In this document: positions 14,363 to 23,301 of the stretch, piece after piece | Layout of the letters: each line of letters opens with the position of its first letter | How positions within the stretch are numbered: position 1 is the stretch's first letter | Origin: Coriobacteriia bacterium | Lineage (GTDB): Bacteria; Actinomycetota; Coriobacteriia; Anaerosomatales; Anaerosomataceae | Reading direction: 5' to 3' | Length of the DNA: 47,963 nucleotides | NCBI GenBank assembly: GCA_030651765.1 | Contig: JAUSBY010000009.1 | Coordinates: 1-47,963 of the forward strand | The notes under the pieces: generated by a model | What the model saw: only the letters and a program-made list of their open reading frames with translations | Told to the model about the DNA's origin: nothing | The model's database searches: none | Program-made: the position numbers and the translations under genes

Positions 14363-15919
14363 GTGAGCAAGTCGCCCTTCTACGTCACCACCCCCATCTA
14401 CTACGTGAATGCCGAACCACACCTCGGCACGGCGTACACGACGATCGCGGCCGACGCGATCGCCCGCTACCGTCGTATGACCGGTCGTGACGTCCTGTTC
14501 CTGACGGGGCTCGACGAGCATGGCCAGAAGATAGCGCAGGCCGCCGAGGAGAACGGCATGTCCCCGCAGGAGTGGGTGGACGCGATCGCGCCCAAGTTCA
14601 CGGAAGCGTGGGCCATGCTCGACGTGGCCTACGACGACTTCATCCGGACGACCGAGGAGCGCCACAAGCGCGGCGTGGCTGCGTTCTGGCAGAAGCTCCA
14701 CGACGACGGTTGGCTGTACCAGGGCCACTACGAGGGCTGGTACTGCGTGCCCGATGAGACGTACTGGACCGCCGAGCAGCTTGCGGACGGGGTGTGCCCG
14801 CAGTGCGGCCGTGAGGTCCAGTTCATCACCGAGGACAACTGGTTCTTCAAGCTCTCCGAGTTCGGTGAGCGCCTGCTCGAGTTCTACGAGACGCATCCCG
14901 GATTCGTTCAGCCCGAGACGCGCAAGAACGAGGTCGTCTCCTTCGTGCGCGGCGGCCTCAAGGATCTCTCCATCTCGCGCACCACGTTCACCTGGGGCGT
15001 GCCCATCCCGTTCGCCGAGGGCCACGTCACCTACGTGTGGATCGACGCGCTGCTGAACTACATCACGGCACTCGGCTACGGCAGCGACGATCCGGCCGAT
15101 GTCGAGCGATTCGCGCGCTACTGGCCGGCCGACTACCACTTCGTCGGCAAGGACATCATCCGCTTCCACTGCGTCATCTGGCCGGCGATGCTCATGGCGG
15201 CCGGCATCGAGCCGCCGACGAGCGTCTTCGCGCACGGCTTCCTGCTCACCAAGGGTGAGAAGATGTCCAAGTCCAAGGGAAACGCCCAGACACCCGCTGC
15301 GCTTGTCGAGCGCTTCGGCGTTGACGCGTACCGCTACTATTTCCTGCGCGATGTCGCCTTCGGCCAGGACGGTTCCATCTCGATGGAGGCGATGGTCCAG
15401 CGCTATAACGGCGACCTGGCAAACGACTGGGGCAATCTGTGCTCCCGCCTGTTCAACATGACCGAGAAGTATTTCGAGGGCATCGCGCCCGCGGCACCGG
15501 TCCGTGCGACCGAGACCGTCGAGGATGCGACGATGCGCGCGATTGCGGGCAAGCTTCCCGAGACGTACGAGGATCACATGTCGCGGCTCGACTACGCCGC
15601 TGCGCTCGACGCCGCCTGGGAGCTCATCAAATACGGGAATCGCTACCTGGAGAACGCAGCCCCGTGGACGCTCGCCAAAGAGGGCGACACGGCCCGGCTC
15701 GGCGCGGTCCTGTACAACGCGCTCGAGGCAGTGCGCATCGCGGCGCTGTTCACGGCGCCGGTCATGCCCGAGACCTCGGCCGAGGTGTGGCGCCGTCTCG
15801 GGCTCGGTGAGATCGTGGAGGTCACCGACATCCTCGGCGCGGCCGAGTGGGGCGGTCTTCCCGCGGGCACGCGCGTCACCAAGGGCGAGTCGCTGTTCCC
15901 CCGGATCTACGAGGAGTAA
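14363..15919 (+). CDS. metG: methionyl-tRNA synthetase
   Basis: The enzyme charges tRNA-Met. The 518-residue product has the class I signature HLGT (20-23) after FYVTTPIYYVN and the metal-binding knuckle CPQCG in the connective insert. The tRNA/ATP loop KMSKS is at 300-304 (TKGEKMSKSKGN), and the anticodon-binding helical domain follows (WELIKYGNRYLENAAPW). It stops at the usual end of the core enzyme, with no C-terminal EMAP/tRNA-binding dimerisation domain; this is the short form. GTG at 14363 gives the canonical start; GAGG lies about 10 bases upstream. It is followed by tatD after 11 bases, a widespread pairing. Confidence 0.97.
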   Translation: MSKSPFYVTTPIYYVNAEPHLGTAYTTIAADAIARYRRMTGRDVLFLTGLDEHGQKIAQAAEENGMSPQEWVDAIAPKFTEAWAMLDVAYDDFIRTTEERHKRGVAAFWQKLHDDGWLYQGHYEGWYCVPDETYWTAEQLADGVCPQCGREVQFITEDNWFFKLSEFGERLLEFYETHPGFVQPETRKNEVVSFVRGGLKDLSISRTTFTWGVPIPFAEGHVTYVWIDALLNYITALGYGSDDPADVERFARYWPADYHFVGKDIIRFHCVIWPAMLMAAGIEPPTSVFAHGFLLTKGEKMSKSKGNAQTPAALVERFGVDAYRYYFLRDVAFGQDGSISMEAMVQRYNGDLANDWGNLCSRLFNMTEKYFEGIAPAAPVRATETVEDATMRAIAGKLPETYEDHMSRLDYAAALDAAWELIKYGNRYLENAAPWTLAKEGDTARLGAVLYNALEAVRIAALFTAPVMPETSAEVWRRLGLGEIVEVTDILGAAEWGGLPAGTRVTKGESLFPRIYEE

Positions 15920-15930
15920 GGCCGGACACC

Positions 15931-16782
15931 GTGGTCGATTCGCTGCCGATACTGCCGGATCTCGGGGCGCCATCGGTCGACGCGCACGCGCACCTCGACA
16001 TGCTCGACGACCCGGTCGCGGCTCTCGTTCGCGCCGCGCAGGCCGGGATCGCGCTCGTGGCAACCGTCGTTGACCTGACCGAGTCGCCGGAGACCACGCT
16101 TGACGGCCTCGAGGGCTGGCTGGCGGCCGCGTCCGCGGCGCTCGAGGACGACGACGGGCTGGCTGCGCCGGACGTCCGCCTGGTGGTCGGCTGGCATCCG
16201 CATAACGCGAAGGAGGGTACCGAAGCCCTTCTCGCGCGCCTGCGCGAACTCGCTGCTGACCCTCGGGTCGGTGCGCTCGGCGAACTCGGCCTCGATTTCC
16301 ACTACGACCACTCCCCCAGAGACGATCAGCGGGCATGGTTCCGCACCCAGCTCGCACTCGCACACGAGGTCGGGTTGCCGGTGGAGATCCATCTGCGCGA
16401 GGCGCATGCCGAGGGCCTTCAGCTGCTAGCTGAGTTCGGCGTCCCGCCGGCAGGCTGCGTCATCCACTGCTTCACCGAAGGCTCGGCGCTTGCCGAGCGC
16501 TTCCTCGAGCTCGGCTGCCACATCTCGTTCGCGGGACCCGTGACCTTCAAGAAGGCCGAGGAGCTCCGCGAGGCCGCGCGTCTCGTGCCACTCGACCGGC
16601 TGCTCATCGAGACCGACTGTCCGTTCCTCGCTCCCCATCCGTACCGGGGGCGACGCAACGAACCTGCGTTCGCGGTGCTCAATGCGGCGGCAGTAGCCGA
16701 GGCGAAGGGGTTGGCATCGGCCGACGTGGCCACTGCGGCACTCGATAATGCCCGTCGACTGTTTGGGAGGCGGTTGGTGTGA
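15931..16782 (+). CDS. tatD: TatD-family metal-dependent DNase
   Basis: TatD proteins are TIM-barrel metal hydrolases with 3'-5' exonuclease activity, linked to DNA repair and turnover. The 283-residue product has all metal-ligand motifs in order: DAHAHLD (HxH), GELGLDFHYD (Glu), EIHLREA (His), VIHCFTEGS (His) and LIETDCPFLAPHP (Asp). The GTG at 15931 follows AAGG and gives a family-like start, 12 bases after metG. The gene order metG-tatD-yabE/rpf-rsmA is conserved across Gram-positives; here a small flavoprotein gene intervenes. Its stop overlaps the next start (GTGA). Confidence 0.93.
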   Translation: MVDSLPILPDLGAPSVDAHAHLDMLDDPVAALVRAAQAGIALVATVVDLTESPETTLDGLEGWLAAASAALEDDDGLAAPDVRLVVGWHPHNAKEGTEALLARLRELAADPRVGALGELGLDFHYDHSPRDDQRAWFRTQLALAHEVGLPVEIHLREAHAEGLQLLAEFGVPPAGCVIHCFTEGSALAERFLELGCHISFAGPVTFKKAEELREAARLVPLDRLLIETDCPFLAPHPYRGRRNEPAFAVLNAAAVAEAKGLASADVATAALDNARRLFGRRLV

Positions 16783-17381
16783 CGAGAGCGCCGCTCGTCC
16801 TGGGCGTAGCCGGGAGTCCTCGCAGGTACGGCAACAGCGAGCGCCTGCTCGAGGCCGCGCTTTCGGGCGCCCGGGAGGCGGGGGCCGAGACGCACCTCGT
16901 CGTGGCAGCCGAGATGGGAATGCGGCCCTGCCAGGGGTGCAACGCATGCTCCCTGACCGGCGAGTGCGTCCTGCGCGACGGCGGAGCGGACTGGTACGCG
17001 GCACTCGACGCGGCCGATGGGATCGTCGTCGCGAGCCCTGTGTTCTTCGCCACCGTGCCGTCGGTCCTCAAGGTCCTCATCGACCGTCTGCAGCCGTACT
17101 GGGCCAGACGGTACGTTCTTGGCCGGGAGATACCGAGGCGTCGTCCGGGCGCTATCCTGCTCGTCCGCAGCGGCGGTGACGCGTTCGGCTTCTCATCGGC
17201 CGAGGCCACCATTCGCAGCGCGTTCAACGTGCTCGGTATCGACGTCCTCGGCGAGGCACGGGTGGAGGGAGCCGACGGGCCGACCGATCTCGGTGCAGCC
17301 GCGCAGCCGCTCGAGGAAGCCGCCTCGCTCGGGCGAGCCGTGGCTGTGGAAGCGGCGCGCCGCCTGGCGGCAGACCGCTGA
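16779..17381 (+). CDS. NADPH-dependent FMN reductase-like iron-sulphur flavoprotein
   Basis: The 200-residue product starts LVLGVAGSPRRYGNSERLLEAAL, the FMN phosphate-binding loop of the flavodoxin-like NAD(P)H:FMN reductase superfamily. It next has CQGCNACSLTGEC, the compact cysteine motif that carries a [4Fe-4S] cluster in iron-sulphur flavoproteins of anaerobes. ADGIVVASPVFFATVPSVLK is the second flavin contact. The protein probably transfers electrons from ferredoxin or NAD(P)H; the acceptor is unknown. GTG overlaps the tatD stop. It is an extra gene within an otherwise conserved tatD-yabE order. Confidence 0.88.
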   Translation: MTRAPLVLGVAGSPRRYGNSERLLEAALSGAREAGAETHLVVAAEMGMRPCQGCNACSLTGECVLRDGGADWYAALDAADGIVVASPVFFATVPSVLKVLIDRLQPYWARRYVLGREIPRRRPGAILLVRSGGDAFGFSSAEATIRSAFNVLGIDVLGEARVEGADGPTDLGAAAQPLEEAASLGRAVAVEAARRLAADR

Positions 17382-17401
17382 CCGTTCGTCAGACCGAACG
17401 G
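17382..17401 (+). terminator. hairpin right after the flavoprotein stop
   Basis: CCGTTCG (17382-17388) pairs perfectly with CGAACGG (17395-17401) over a 6-nt loop, directly after the TGA. No T run follows. It may act as a weak terminator or an RNA 3' stabiliser. Confidence 0.4.
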
Positions 17402-17433
17402 CCGATCCCGTGGTTGGCCTCCGGGGCTTCGGC

Positions 17434-17439
17434 TATACT
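17434..17439 (+). promoter_or_regulatory. -10 box candidate for the YabE-like gene
   Basis: TATACT lies 47 bases before the ATG at 17487. TTGGCC at 17414-17419 is the nearest -35-like box but leaves only 14 bp, so the -35 is unsure. The same TATACT hexamer precedes several genes in this window. Confidence 0.35.
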
Positions 17440-17486
17440 GCGAAGGTCGCACTCTGACAGGAACTGTACCCGGTCGAAGGAGCCCT

Positions 17487-18578
17487 ATGCGTAAGCCGGT
17501 CGACCCGGCCCGCCTCCTGAAGACTCTGCATATCGTCATCGTTCTCATCGCAGCTCTCGTCGTACCACTGACAGTATCCGGATTCGTCTGGGCCAAGAAA
17601 GGCGTCACCGTCGTCGTCGACGGCGAGAGCGTCTACTACACCACCGAAGCGAAGACCGTTTCCCAGGTCCTCGACGAGGTTGATGTCGTGCTGGCCGAGG
17701 GCGACGTGGTCAGCCCGCTCCCCGAGACTCCGATCGCCGACGGCACCGAGATCGTCGTCAGGCAAGCCGTTCCCGTCACGATCGACTGCAACGGGACACC
17801 CGTCGATCTTCGCGTCGTCGGCTCCACCGTCGCCGATGCGCTCGTGGCCGCAGGGCTCGACCCATCCCTCGGGCTGCACGTGTCGCCGCCGGTGGACGCT
17901 GTGCTCACTCCCGACATGACGATCACCGCCACCGACGTCTTCGTGCGCATCGTCAAGGAGGAGGCCGAGGTCGCCTTTGAGACGGTCGAGGAGGAAGACC
18001 CCGACCTGCTCGCCGGGCAGAAGCGCACGGTGCGCGAGGGTGTCGTCGGCTCGGCCATCAGAGTCTACGAGGTGCTCATGGTCGGCGAGACCGAGACGCG
18101 GCGCACGGTCATAGCCGAGGAGATCCTCGTGCCGTCGGTGTCCGCAGTCGTGAAGGTGGGGACCCGCGTGCCCGCCGCGAAGAAGCCCATCGCAAGCGCG
18201 CGCGCCAAGACCCCGGCACCCGTCCAGGGCGGCGCGGTGGTGGCCGCCGCACCCGAGGGCGGCACTACACTCAAGGTCACCTCGACCGCCTACACGCCCT
18301 GGGATCCGGGTTGCGGCGGTATCAGCGTCATCAATCGCAAGATCGCGAGCTACAAGATCCCTGACGGCTGGGGCATCGTGGCGGTGGATCGCAGTGTGAT
18401 CCCGCTCGGCACGAAGCTGTACGTGCCCGGTTACGGCTACGCGATCGCGGCCGACATCGGTGGCGCCATCCGCGGCGACAAGATCGACGTCTGCTTCTGG
18501 GCCGGCGGCGAGAGCGCGGCAAAGGCCGCTGCACGCGGTTGGGGCCGTCGTACCGTCACCATCACCATCGTCGAGTAG
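17487..18578 (+). CDS. YabE-like secreted cell-wall protein (DUF348, G5 and 3D domains)
   Basis: The 363-residue protein has a membrane anchor or signal at about 15-36. Two ubiquitin-like DUF348 repeats (about 38-85 and 92-140) and a G5 domain (about 150-232) follow, then an Ala/Pro linker. A C-terminal 3D domain (about 262-363) carries the conserved aspartates in VAVDRSVIPLGTKLYV, AIAADIGGAI and KIDVCFW. The 3D fold is related to MltA lytic transglycosylases, so it probably cuts peptidoglycan strands outside the cell, as proposed for Bacillus YabE and, with a different catalytic domain, actinobacterial RpfB. The ATG has GAAGGAG upstream. It precedes rsmA by 15 bases; the rnmV (RNase M5) gene found here in Bacillus is missing. 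Confidence 0.9.
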   Translation: MRKPVDPARLLKTLHIVIVLIAALVVPLTVSGFVWAKKGVTVVVDGESVYYTTEAKTVSQVLDEVDVVLAEGDVVSPLPETPIADGTEIVVRQAVPVTIDCNGTPVDLRVVGSTVADALVAAGLDPSLGLHVSPPVDAVLTPDMTITATDVFVRIVKEEAEVAFETVEEEDPDLLAGQKRTVREGVVGSAIRVYEVLMVGETETRRTVIAEEILVPSVSAVVKVGTRVPAAKKPIASARAKTPAPVQGGAVVAAAPEGGTTLKVTSTAYTPWDPGCGGISVINRKIASYKIPDGWGIVAVDRSVIPLGTKLYVPGYGYAIAADIGGAIRGDKIDVCFWAGGESAAKAAARGWGRRTVTITIVE

Positions 18579-18593
18579 CACCGGACTCTCGCG

Positions 18594-19460
18594 GTGCCAC
18601 ACTCGCGGCTGGCCAGCCCGTCGGCCACCATCGCGGTTCTGAAGCGACACGGACTCTACACGCGCAAGTCGCTCGGGCAGCACTTCCTCGTCGACGATAA
18701 CATCGTCGGCCGGATCGTTGAGGTCGCCGGGATCGAACCCGGCGAGCCGGTCCTCGAGATAGGGCCGGGGATCGGGACCCTCACCGACGCGCTGCTCGGC
18801 GCGGGCGCAACAGTCGTCGCCGTGGAGTACGACCGTCGGCTGCTGCCGGTACTCGAGGAGCTGGACGCTGGTCCGGCGCTTACGGTCGTGAATGCCGACG
18901 CGGTATCCGTGCCCATATCGGCGCTCACCACCCCCGCCGGAGTGCCGCGCGCGCTCGTCGCCAACCTACCGTATGCCGTGGCAGCCACCGTGGTCCTGCG
19001 CCTGTTCGAGGAGATGCCATCGCTCGATCGGGCGATCGTGATGGTGCAGGCCGAGGTCGCAGACCGTATGTCGGCCGTTCCGGGAACGAAGGAGTACGGT
19101 TCCTACACGGTCAAACTCGCGCTGCGCGCGCGCGTCTCGGCACGGTTCCCTGTGCCACGCTCGTGCTTCCTGCCGCCGCCGCGGGTCGATTCGGCGGTCA
19201 TCAGGCTCGATCGTGCCGAGAGCCCTGCGGCGGGTCCGGCCGTCGTCGTAGCCGCCGCGCGGGCGGCCGACGCGGCCTTCACACAGCGGCGCAAGACGCT
19301 CCGCAACTCGCTTGCGGCGGGGCTGGGCGTGCCGGTGGCCGAGGCCGATGCGCTGCTGGCCTCGGCGGGGATCGACGGCTCTGTGCGGGCCGAGACGCTC
19401 GACCGTGCGGCGTACCTTGCGCTCGGAGCCGTGCTTCAGGCAGCGAGCGGGCGCTCCTGA
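18594..19460 (+). CDS. rsmA: 16S rRNA (adenine(1518)/(1519)-N6)-dimethyltransferase
   Basis: RsmA (KsgA) dimethylates two adjacent adenines near the 3' end of 16S rRNA late in small-subunit assembly. The 288-residue product shows RKSLGQHFLVDDNIVGRI, the S-adenosylmethionine loop LEIGPGIGTLTDALL, NADA and the catalytic motif NLPYAVA. The C-terminal PPPRVDSAVIRL and QRRKTLRNSL are the usual family landmarks. The GTG start has no strong ribosome site, but the N-terminus has family length. Its last 25 bases overlap the 3' end of the convergent O-antigen-ligase-like gene, so transcription of the two may interfere. Confidence 0.95.
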   Translation: MPHSRLASPSATIAVLKRHGLYTRKSLGQHFLVDDNIVGRIVEVAGIEPGEPVLEIGPGIGTLTDALLGAGATVVAVEYDRRLLPVLEELDAGPALTVVNADAVSVPISALTTPAGVPRALVANLPYAVAATVVLRLFEEMPSLDRAIVMVQAEVADRMSAVPGTKEYGSYTVKLALRARVSARFPVPRSCFLPPPRVDSAVIRLDRAESPAAGPAVVVAAARAADAAFTQRRKTLRNSLAAGLGVPVAEADALLASAGIDGSVRAETLDRAAYLALGAVLQAASGRS

Positions 19461-20929
19461 GGGCCGGGCTGACCGAGATCGGGCCGGGGAATGGGCACGC
19501 CGCCGAGCAGCATGATCAGCAGGAACACCATGTGGATCTCGGTGACATTGTAAAAGAGGCACCACAGCGCGAAGAGCGCGGCGATCCCCAACCTCCAGCT
19601 CCGGGGCATGGTCCGGTTGCTCCAGAAGACCGCGAGCAGGCCACCCAGGTACAGCAGGCTTCCCAGCACGCCCATCTCCACGAGCATCATGCCGTAGAAG
19701 AAGTCGGCATAGAATCCCTCGGGCACGCCGTACGTCTCGTAGTGTGGCGGCAACCAGAACGCCGACCCTGCGGACCCGTAGGTCGCCGGTCCGTTGCCGA
19801 GGGCGAGTGTCGACACATCTGTCGTCGCCAGCTCGACAGCAGTCCGAAGTGAGAAGAGCCGGCCCGTGTTCACGCTCTTGTCGAGTTCGTCCTCGTCGGT
19901 GAGGAACCGTCCGAAGATGCCGAAGCCAGCCGAGTCAGCTGCGAGCGCTTCCATGATGAGCGGGGTGACCATCCCCAGCGTGACGGCGATGAGCGCCGTT
20001 GCGAGACCCACGGTGAACGGGCGTCGCACGAGCTGCCAGATGTCCCGTCCGCGAAGCAGCTCGATGCCCTTGAAGATGGCGATGACCGCCACGAACACGG
20101 CGAGTCCCCACAGCGCGCTTCTCGACACGCTCAGGACGAGCGTCGAGAAGTAGAGGGCGAGCGATCGATCGAGCGACTGTGTTCTCCACCCGTACGCGGC
20201 GAGCAGGATGCCGAGCGCGATGAGCAGGACGCACACCGCGCCGAGGGAGTTCGGATTTGCCGCCCAACCGTAGACTCTCGGCCAGTTTGTCCAGCTTATC
20301 GCGGTGAAGCGCGCAAAAGCCGTGGTGAAAAGGACCTTCGACGATGCCTTCTCCATGAACGCCTGTGCAAACAGCCACCATGCGAGGAGTTCGTAGAATC
20401 GAAGTCCGAGTGCCGCGCGCTTGGCGCTTGCGCCGAAGCCGAGTTCCCGAATCAGTATGAACAAGGGGTAGATCGCGAGCATCGCACGCATCTGGATGAT
20501 CGTGGGCAGAAGCGGGATCGAACGCAGCTGGCCGAGTGCGAGGGCGTAGAGCGCCCAGGCGAAGAAGATCCAGTCGTAGAAGCGCAGACGTGCCCTCTTG
20601 CGCACGAGCAGGACGAGCACCGCCACGCCCGAGAGCACGAAGATGAGGTCCGACAGTGAACGGAACGGTGAGGCGACCTCGATCAGGTTGAATCGGAAGA
20701 GGTAGTAGATCCCGGCGAGCATGGCGATGTGCAGTGTCCGGCCCTCGGCGATCGCGAATGTGAACAGCAGGCTGAAGACGCCGAACGCGAGACCGGCGAT
20801 CGCGGGTTCGTACAGGACCGTGGTGAGCGAGAAGAGCGCGAGGACGATCACCTCGGCCACGGGCAGGTCGTCCGAGAGCAGGGTGTTGCTGTAGGAGCGT
20901 CTGATGCGCTGAAGCTCACTCACGGTCAC
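19436..20929 (-). CDS. O-antigen ligase/polymerase-like membrane protein
   Basis: The product of about 497 residues has some eleven hydrophobic segments. A large loop between late helices contains a conserved-looking region (GRFLTDEDELDKSVNTGRLFSLRTAVEL, then LALGNGPATYGS). This is the layout of Wzy polymerases and WaaL ligases (O-antigen ligase superfamily), which join lipid-linked glycans outside the membrane. The NTGRLF...W/L-x-x-A and GxGPxT features fit that family. GTG at 20929 is preferred for its TGGAG ribosome site; GTG at 20947 would add six residues. It follows the glycosyltransferase-like gene in the same direction by about 107 bases and overlaps rsmA at its 3' end. Substrate unknown. 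Confidence 0.8.
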   Translation of the reverse strand: MTVSELQRIRRSYSNTLLSDDLPVAEVIVLALFSLTTVLYEPAIAGLAFGVFSLLFTFAIAEGRTLHIAMLAGIYYLFRFNLIEVASPFRSLSDLIFVLSGVAVLVLLVRKRARLRFYDWIFFAWALYALALGQLRSIPLLPTIIQMRAMLAIYPLFILIRELGFGASAKRAALGLRFYELLAWWLFAQAFMEKASSKVLFTTAFARFTAISWTNWPRVYGWAANPNSLGAVCVLLIALGILLAAYGWRTQSLDRSLALYFSTLVLSVSRSALWGLAVFVAVIAIFKGIELLRGRDIWQLVRRPFTVGLATALIAVTLGMVTPLIMEALAADSAGFGIFGRFLTDEDELDKSVNTGRLFSLRTAVELATTDVSTLALGNGPATYGSAGSAFWLPPHYETYGVPEGFYADFFYGMMLVEMGVLGSLLYLGGLLAVFWSNRTMPRSWRLGIAALFALWCLFYNVTEIHMVFLLIMLLGGVPIPRPDLGQPGPQERPLAA

Positions 20930-21036
20930 GGGACTCCAGGTCTTCACGGGGTGTGCGGTGCGGGCAATGACGCCCGGTGCTCATGCGGGCTGAGACAGTA
21001 TAGCAACTGGGCCATGGCCGAGGGCATCGACAGGCT

Positions 21037-22785
21037 CTACCGGAGACGGTAGACGACGAACCCGCCACCCACTTCCACGGAGTCGTAATCGGCATGCAGG
21101 CGGCTGAGAAGCGGGTCGGCCGCGACGCCCGACGGACCGAGTGACTCGACCAGCGACAACGAGACGAAGACAACGTCCGGCCACCGTCCCGTGCGCTCGA
21201 AGTACGCGACCGACTCGGCGTCTGTCGGCCCGGTCGCGAGCCACACCGCATTGGTCACCATGGGAGCGTCCACGAGGACATAGCCGAGTTGGCCGTGAAC
21301 GAACAGCACGCCCTCGTCCGGCGCCACCTGTCGGCGTCCGATCTCGGCCACGTCTTCGATACGCTCGGCCCGCTCCTCGTGCGTGACGATGCCCAGGACC
21401 GCCGGTTCTCGCAGCGTCTGGCTGAGCGTCAGCGGGGGACTGTCCTTGAATGCGCTGCCGTACAGCAGCACAAGCAGGCCGATGATCACCCCGGCCGCGA
21501 CCACCGACAGGGCGAGAGTGCCATTCTGGTCAGCGTCATCCCGGCACGCGAGAGTCCAGCCCGCGATCAGTGCCGCCGCCAGGGGCGCGAGGCCGATCGC
21601 GGGGACGACCCAATGCCATCCAGCGCTCGTGAAGTACGCGACCGCGAGCATGTTGGTGATCGACACGGGGAGGGCAAGGACGAGCATCTGCCGGGCCCGC
21701 TCATCTCCCGCCCGTCGGTACCAGGCCAGCACCGGGAGCGCAAGGCCGGCCGTGAGCGCGATCACGTAGCTGCCAGCCTGCACGCCGAAGTGCGGGACGT
21801 CGGCGACCGGGGGCAGCCTCAACGCGACGATGCTCGGCAGGAACGCCGAGGCGGGGAGCAGCAGTGTCGCGAGGCGGGTGCCGGCCCGGGCGCGGTTTCG
21901 CACAGACGCGACGACCGCCAGCAGCCACATCGGGATCAGCCACGGGGTCAGAAGCGAGTCACGCAGGTTCTCGGCGATCGCCGAGAACCGCTCGGCAGGT
22001 TCGAGCACCCCTTCGAGGACGCTTGACGAGTACGTGAACGCCGCCAGTACGTCTGAAGGACGCGCGTTTGCCAGCAGCCATGCGCCGAACACAACGAGGA
22101 CCGCACCTGCGCCGAGGAGCGCGGCGGGCGTGAGCCGTCGCGTCTCCCTCATCGCGACGAAGGTTGCGAGCAGCACTACGGCTCCCAGCGCGACTGGCGG
22201 GTATGCGATGGTACCGATCGCCGCTGCGACCCCGGCCGCCGCTGCGATTCGGCGAGAACCGGTCTGCGCGGCCCGCAACGCGAGTGCCCATGCGAGCAGG
22301 TACGCGAGCAGCACGGTCGTGTTGTACGTGAGGCCGAGGATGTTGTAGGGGGGAGCGAGCAGGGGTGCGGCCGCAGCCAGGTGCGCGCCTGCGAAGGGCA
22401 CGGTGGGTCTGAGCGTCCGGTAGACCACGGCCCCGACGGCTGTCGCTGCTGCCACGTACAGCAGCCGCAGTGCGAGAACGAGGCCCGCCAGACCGAACAG
22501 GGCGTGCCACGCGCGTGCGAACAGCGCGGGAATGAGGAAGCCGAGCAGCTGGGGGGTCATCTCATCCACGAACGGCCGTGCCCCAAGGGCAAGCCGAAGC
22601 GGCAGCGACGCGTTGTAACCGTCATCGAAGAAGCTGATGCCGAACCGTGCCCGCCACGCGACGGCAATCACGACGAGCAGCACGCCGAGCGCCGAGAGTG
22701 CGCGGTGCAGCCCGGAGGGGCCATCCGCGTGGGCGCCGCCGATGGTCGAGCCGTCCGAGGTGGGTGGGTGTCCGGGGCCTGACAT
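21037..22785 (-). CDS. membrane glycosyltransferase-like protein (GT-C type)
   Basis: The 582-residue protein has a first membrane helix near 30-50 followed by a loop with FFDDGYNASLPLRLALGARPF. An acidic pair in the first extracytoplasmic loop is typical of GT-C enzymes that use polyprenyl-phosphate sugars. About ten further hydrophobic segments and a soluble C-terminal domain of about 130 residues follow. GT-C proteins add sugars to surface glycans or proteins. ATG at 22785 has AAGGGCACC upstream. It lies upstream of the O-antigen-ligase-like gene and the two form an insert between rsmA and veg. Donor and acceptor cannot be told from sequence. Confidence 0.75.
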   Translation of the reverse strand: MSGPGHPPTSDGSTIGGAHADGPSGLHRALSALGVLLVVIAVAWRARFGISFFDDGYNASLPLRLALGARPFVDEMTPQLLGFLIPALFARAWHALFGLAGLVLALRLLYVAAATAVGAVVYRTLRPTVPFAGAHLAAAAPLLAPPYNILGLTYNTTVLLAYLLAWALALRAAQTGSRRIAAAAGVAAAIGTIAYPPVALGAVVLLATFVAMRETRRLTPAALLGAGAVLVVFGAWLLANARPSDVLAAFTYSSSVLEGVLEPAERFSAIAENLRDSLLTPWLIPMWLLAVVASVRNRARAGTRLATLLLPASAFLPSIVALRLPPVADVPHFGVQAGSYVIALTAGLALPVLAWYRRAGDERARQMLVLALPVSITNMLAVAYFTSAGWHWVVPAIGLAPLAAALIAGWTLACRDDADQNGTLALSVVAAGVIIGLLVLLYGSAFKDSPPLTLSQTLREPAVLGIVTHEERAERIEDVAEIGRRQVAPDEGVLFVHGQLGYVLVDAPMVTNAVWLATGPTDAESVAYFERTGRWPDVVFVSLSLVESLGPSGVAADPLLSRLHADYDSVEVGGGFVVYRLR

Positions 22786-22892
22786 GGTGCCCTTCCGCAC
22801 GAAGCGCGCGCGTCCGCCTGACCGTTCGGTGCCCAATGGTACTCGCTCACCTCGGCGGGTGCCACGAACTGCGTATTCGCACCGCGCGCGCA

Positions 22893-22921
22893 TTGAGGTA
22901 TGCCGCTTCATCCTGTATAAT
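22893..22921 (+). promoter_or_regulatory. sigma-70 promoter of veg
   Basis: TTGAGG (22893-22898), a 17-bp spacer and a perfect TATAAT (22916-22921) lie 24 bases before the veg ATG. This is the best promoter match in the window and suggests strong expression. Confidence 0.85.
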
Positions 22922-22945
22922 CACAGTCTTCTAGGAGGGTGATGC

Positions 22946-23227
22946 ATGGATACCATGAACCAAGTGCAGGTTGTCGGCCGTATCAGAAGTGATCTCGAGA
23001 CCATGATGGGCTCCAGGATGCGGCTCAAGGCGAACATGGGCAGGTCCAAGGTACTCGAGCGCGTCGGTGTCTTGGAGCAGACGCACCCGAGCCTGTTCGT
23101 CATCAAGATCGACGAGAAGCGCGGACGCACCGCGCGTGTCTCGTACAGCTACGTCGACATCCTCACCGGCACCGTGGAGCTGACGGACTGCGACACCGGC
23201 GAGTGCGTCTTCCCGTGGCTCAACTGA
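22946..23227 (+). CDS. veg: Veg-family protein
   Basis: The 93-residue product matches the small cytoplasmic Veg family (DUF1021): a short helix (VGRIRSDLETMMGSRMRLKANMGR cut into two parts), the family segment VLEQTHPSLFVIKI, then a beta part RVSYSYVDILTGTVEL. In Bacillus subtilis veg is highly expressed and affects biofilm formation by inhibiting the SinR repressor; a direct role elsewhere is unknown. A perfect TATAAT promoter and an AGGAGGGT ribosome site five bases before the ATG agree with high expression. An in-frame ATG at 22955 is possible but less well spaced. It lies in the Bacillus order, before ispE and spoVG. Confidence 0.93.
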   Translation: MDTMNQVQVVGRIRSDLETMMGSRMRLKANMGRSKVLERVGVLEQTHPSLFVIKIDEKRGRTARVSYSYVDILTGTVELTDCDTGECVFPWLN

Positions 23228-23250
23228 GCGGCACCCACTCTTAGGCGTAT

Positions 23251-23285
23251 GCGACTCGCGCGGGGCTCCATGCCCCGCGTGTCGC
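23251..23285 (+). terminator. terminator-like hairpin after veg
   Basis: CGCGGGGC (23259-23266) pairs with GCCCCGCG (23272-23279) over a 5-nt loop, and GCGAC/GTCGC (23251-23255, 23281-23285) extends the stem. No T run follows. The position between veg and ispE suggests transcript attenuation or end. Confidence 0.6.
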
Positions 23286-23301
23286 GTTCAGGGGGCAGAC
23301 C

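Noticed and set aside
14294-16363. A 689-codon open frame on the minus strand across metG and tatD
   Set aside because: It is antisense to two clear housekeeping genes and its composition (Arg, His, Asp, Val runs) is what high-GC codon bias produces in the opposite frame.
17402-17486. A cyclic di-AMP (ydaO-type) riboswitch before the YabE-like gene, as seen before some rpf genes
   Set aside because: Only about 85 bases are available and none of the conserved ydaO segments can be found; the space is taken by a -10 box and a ribosome site.
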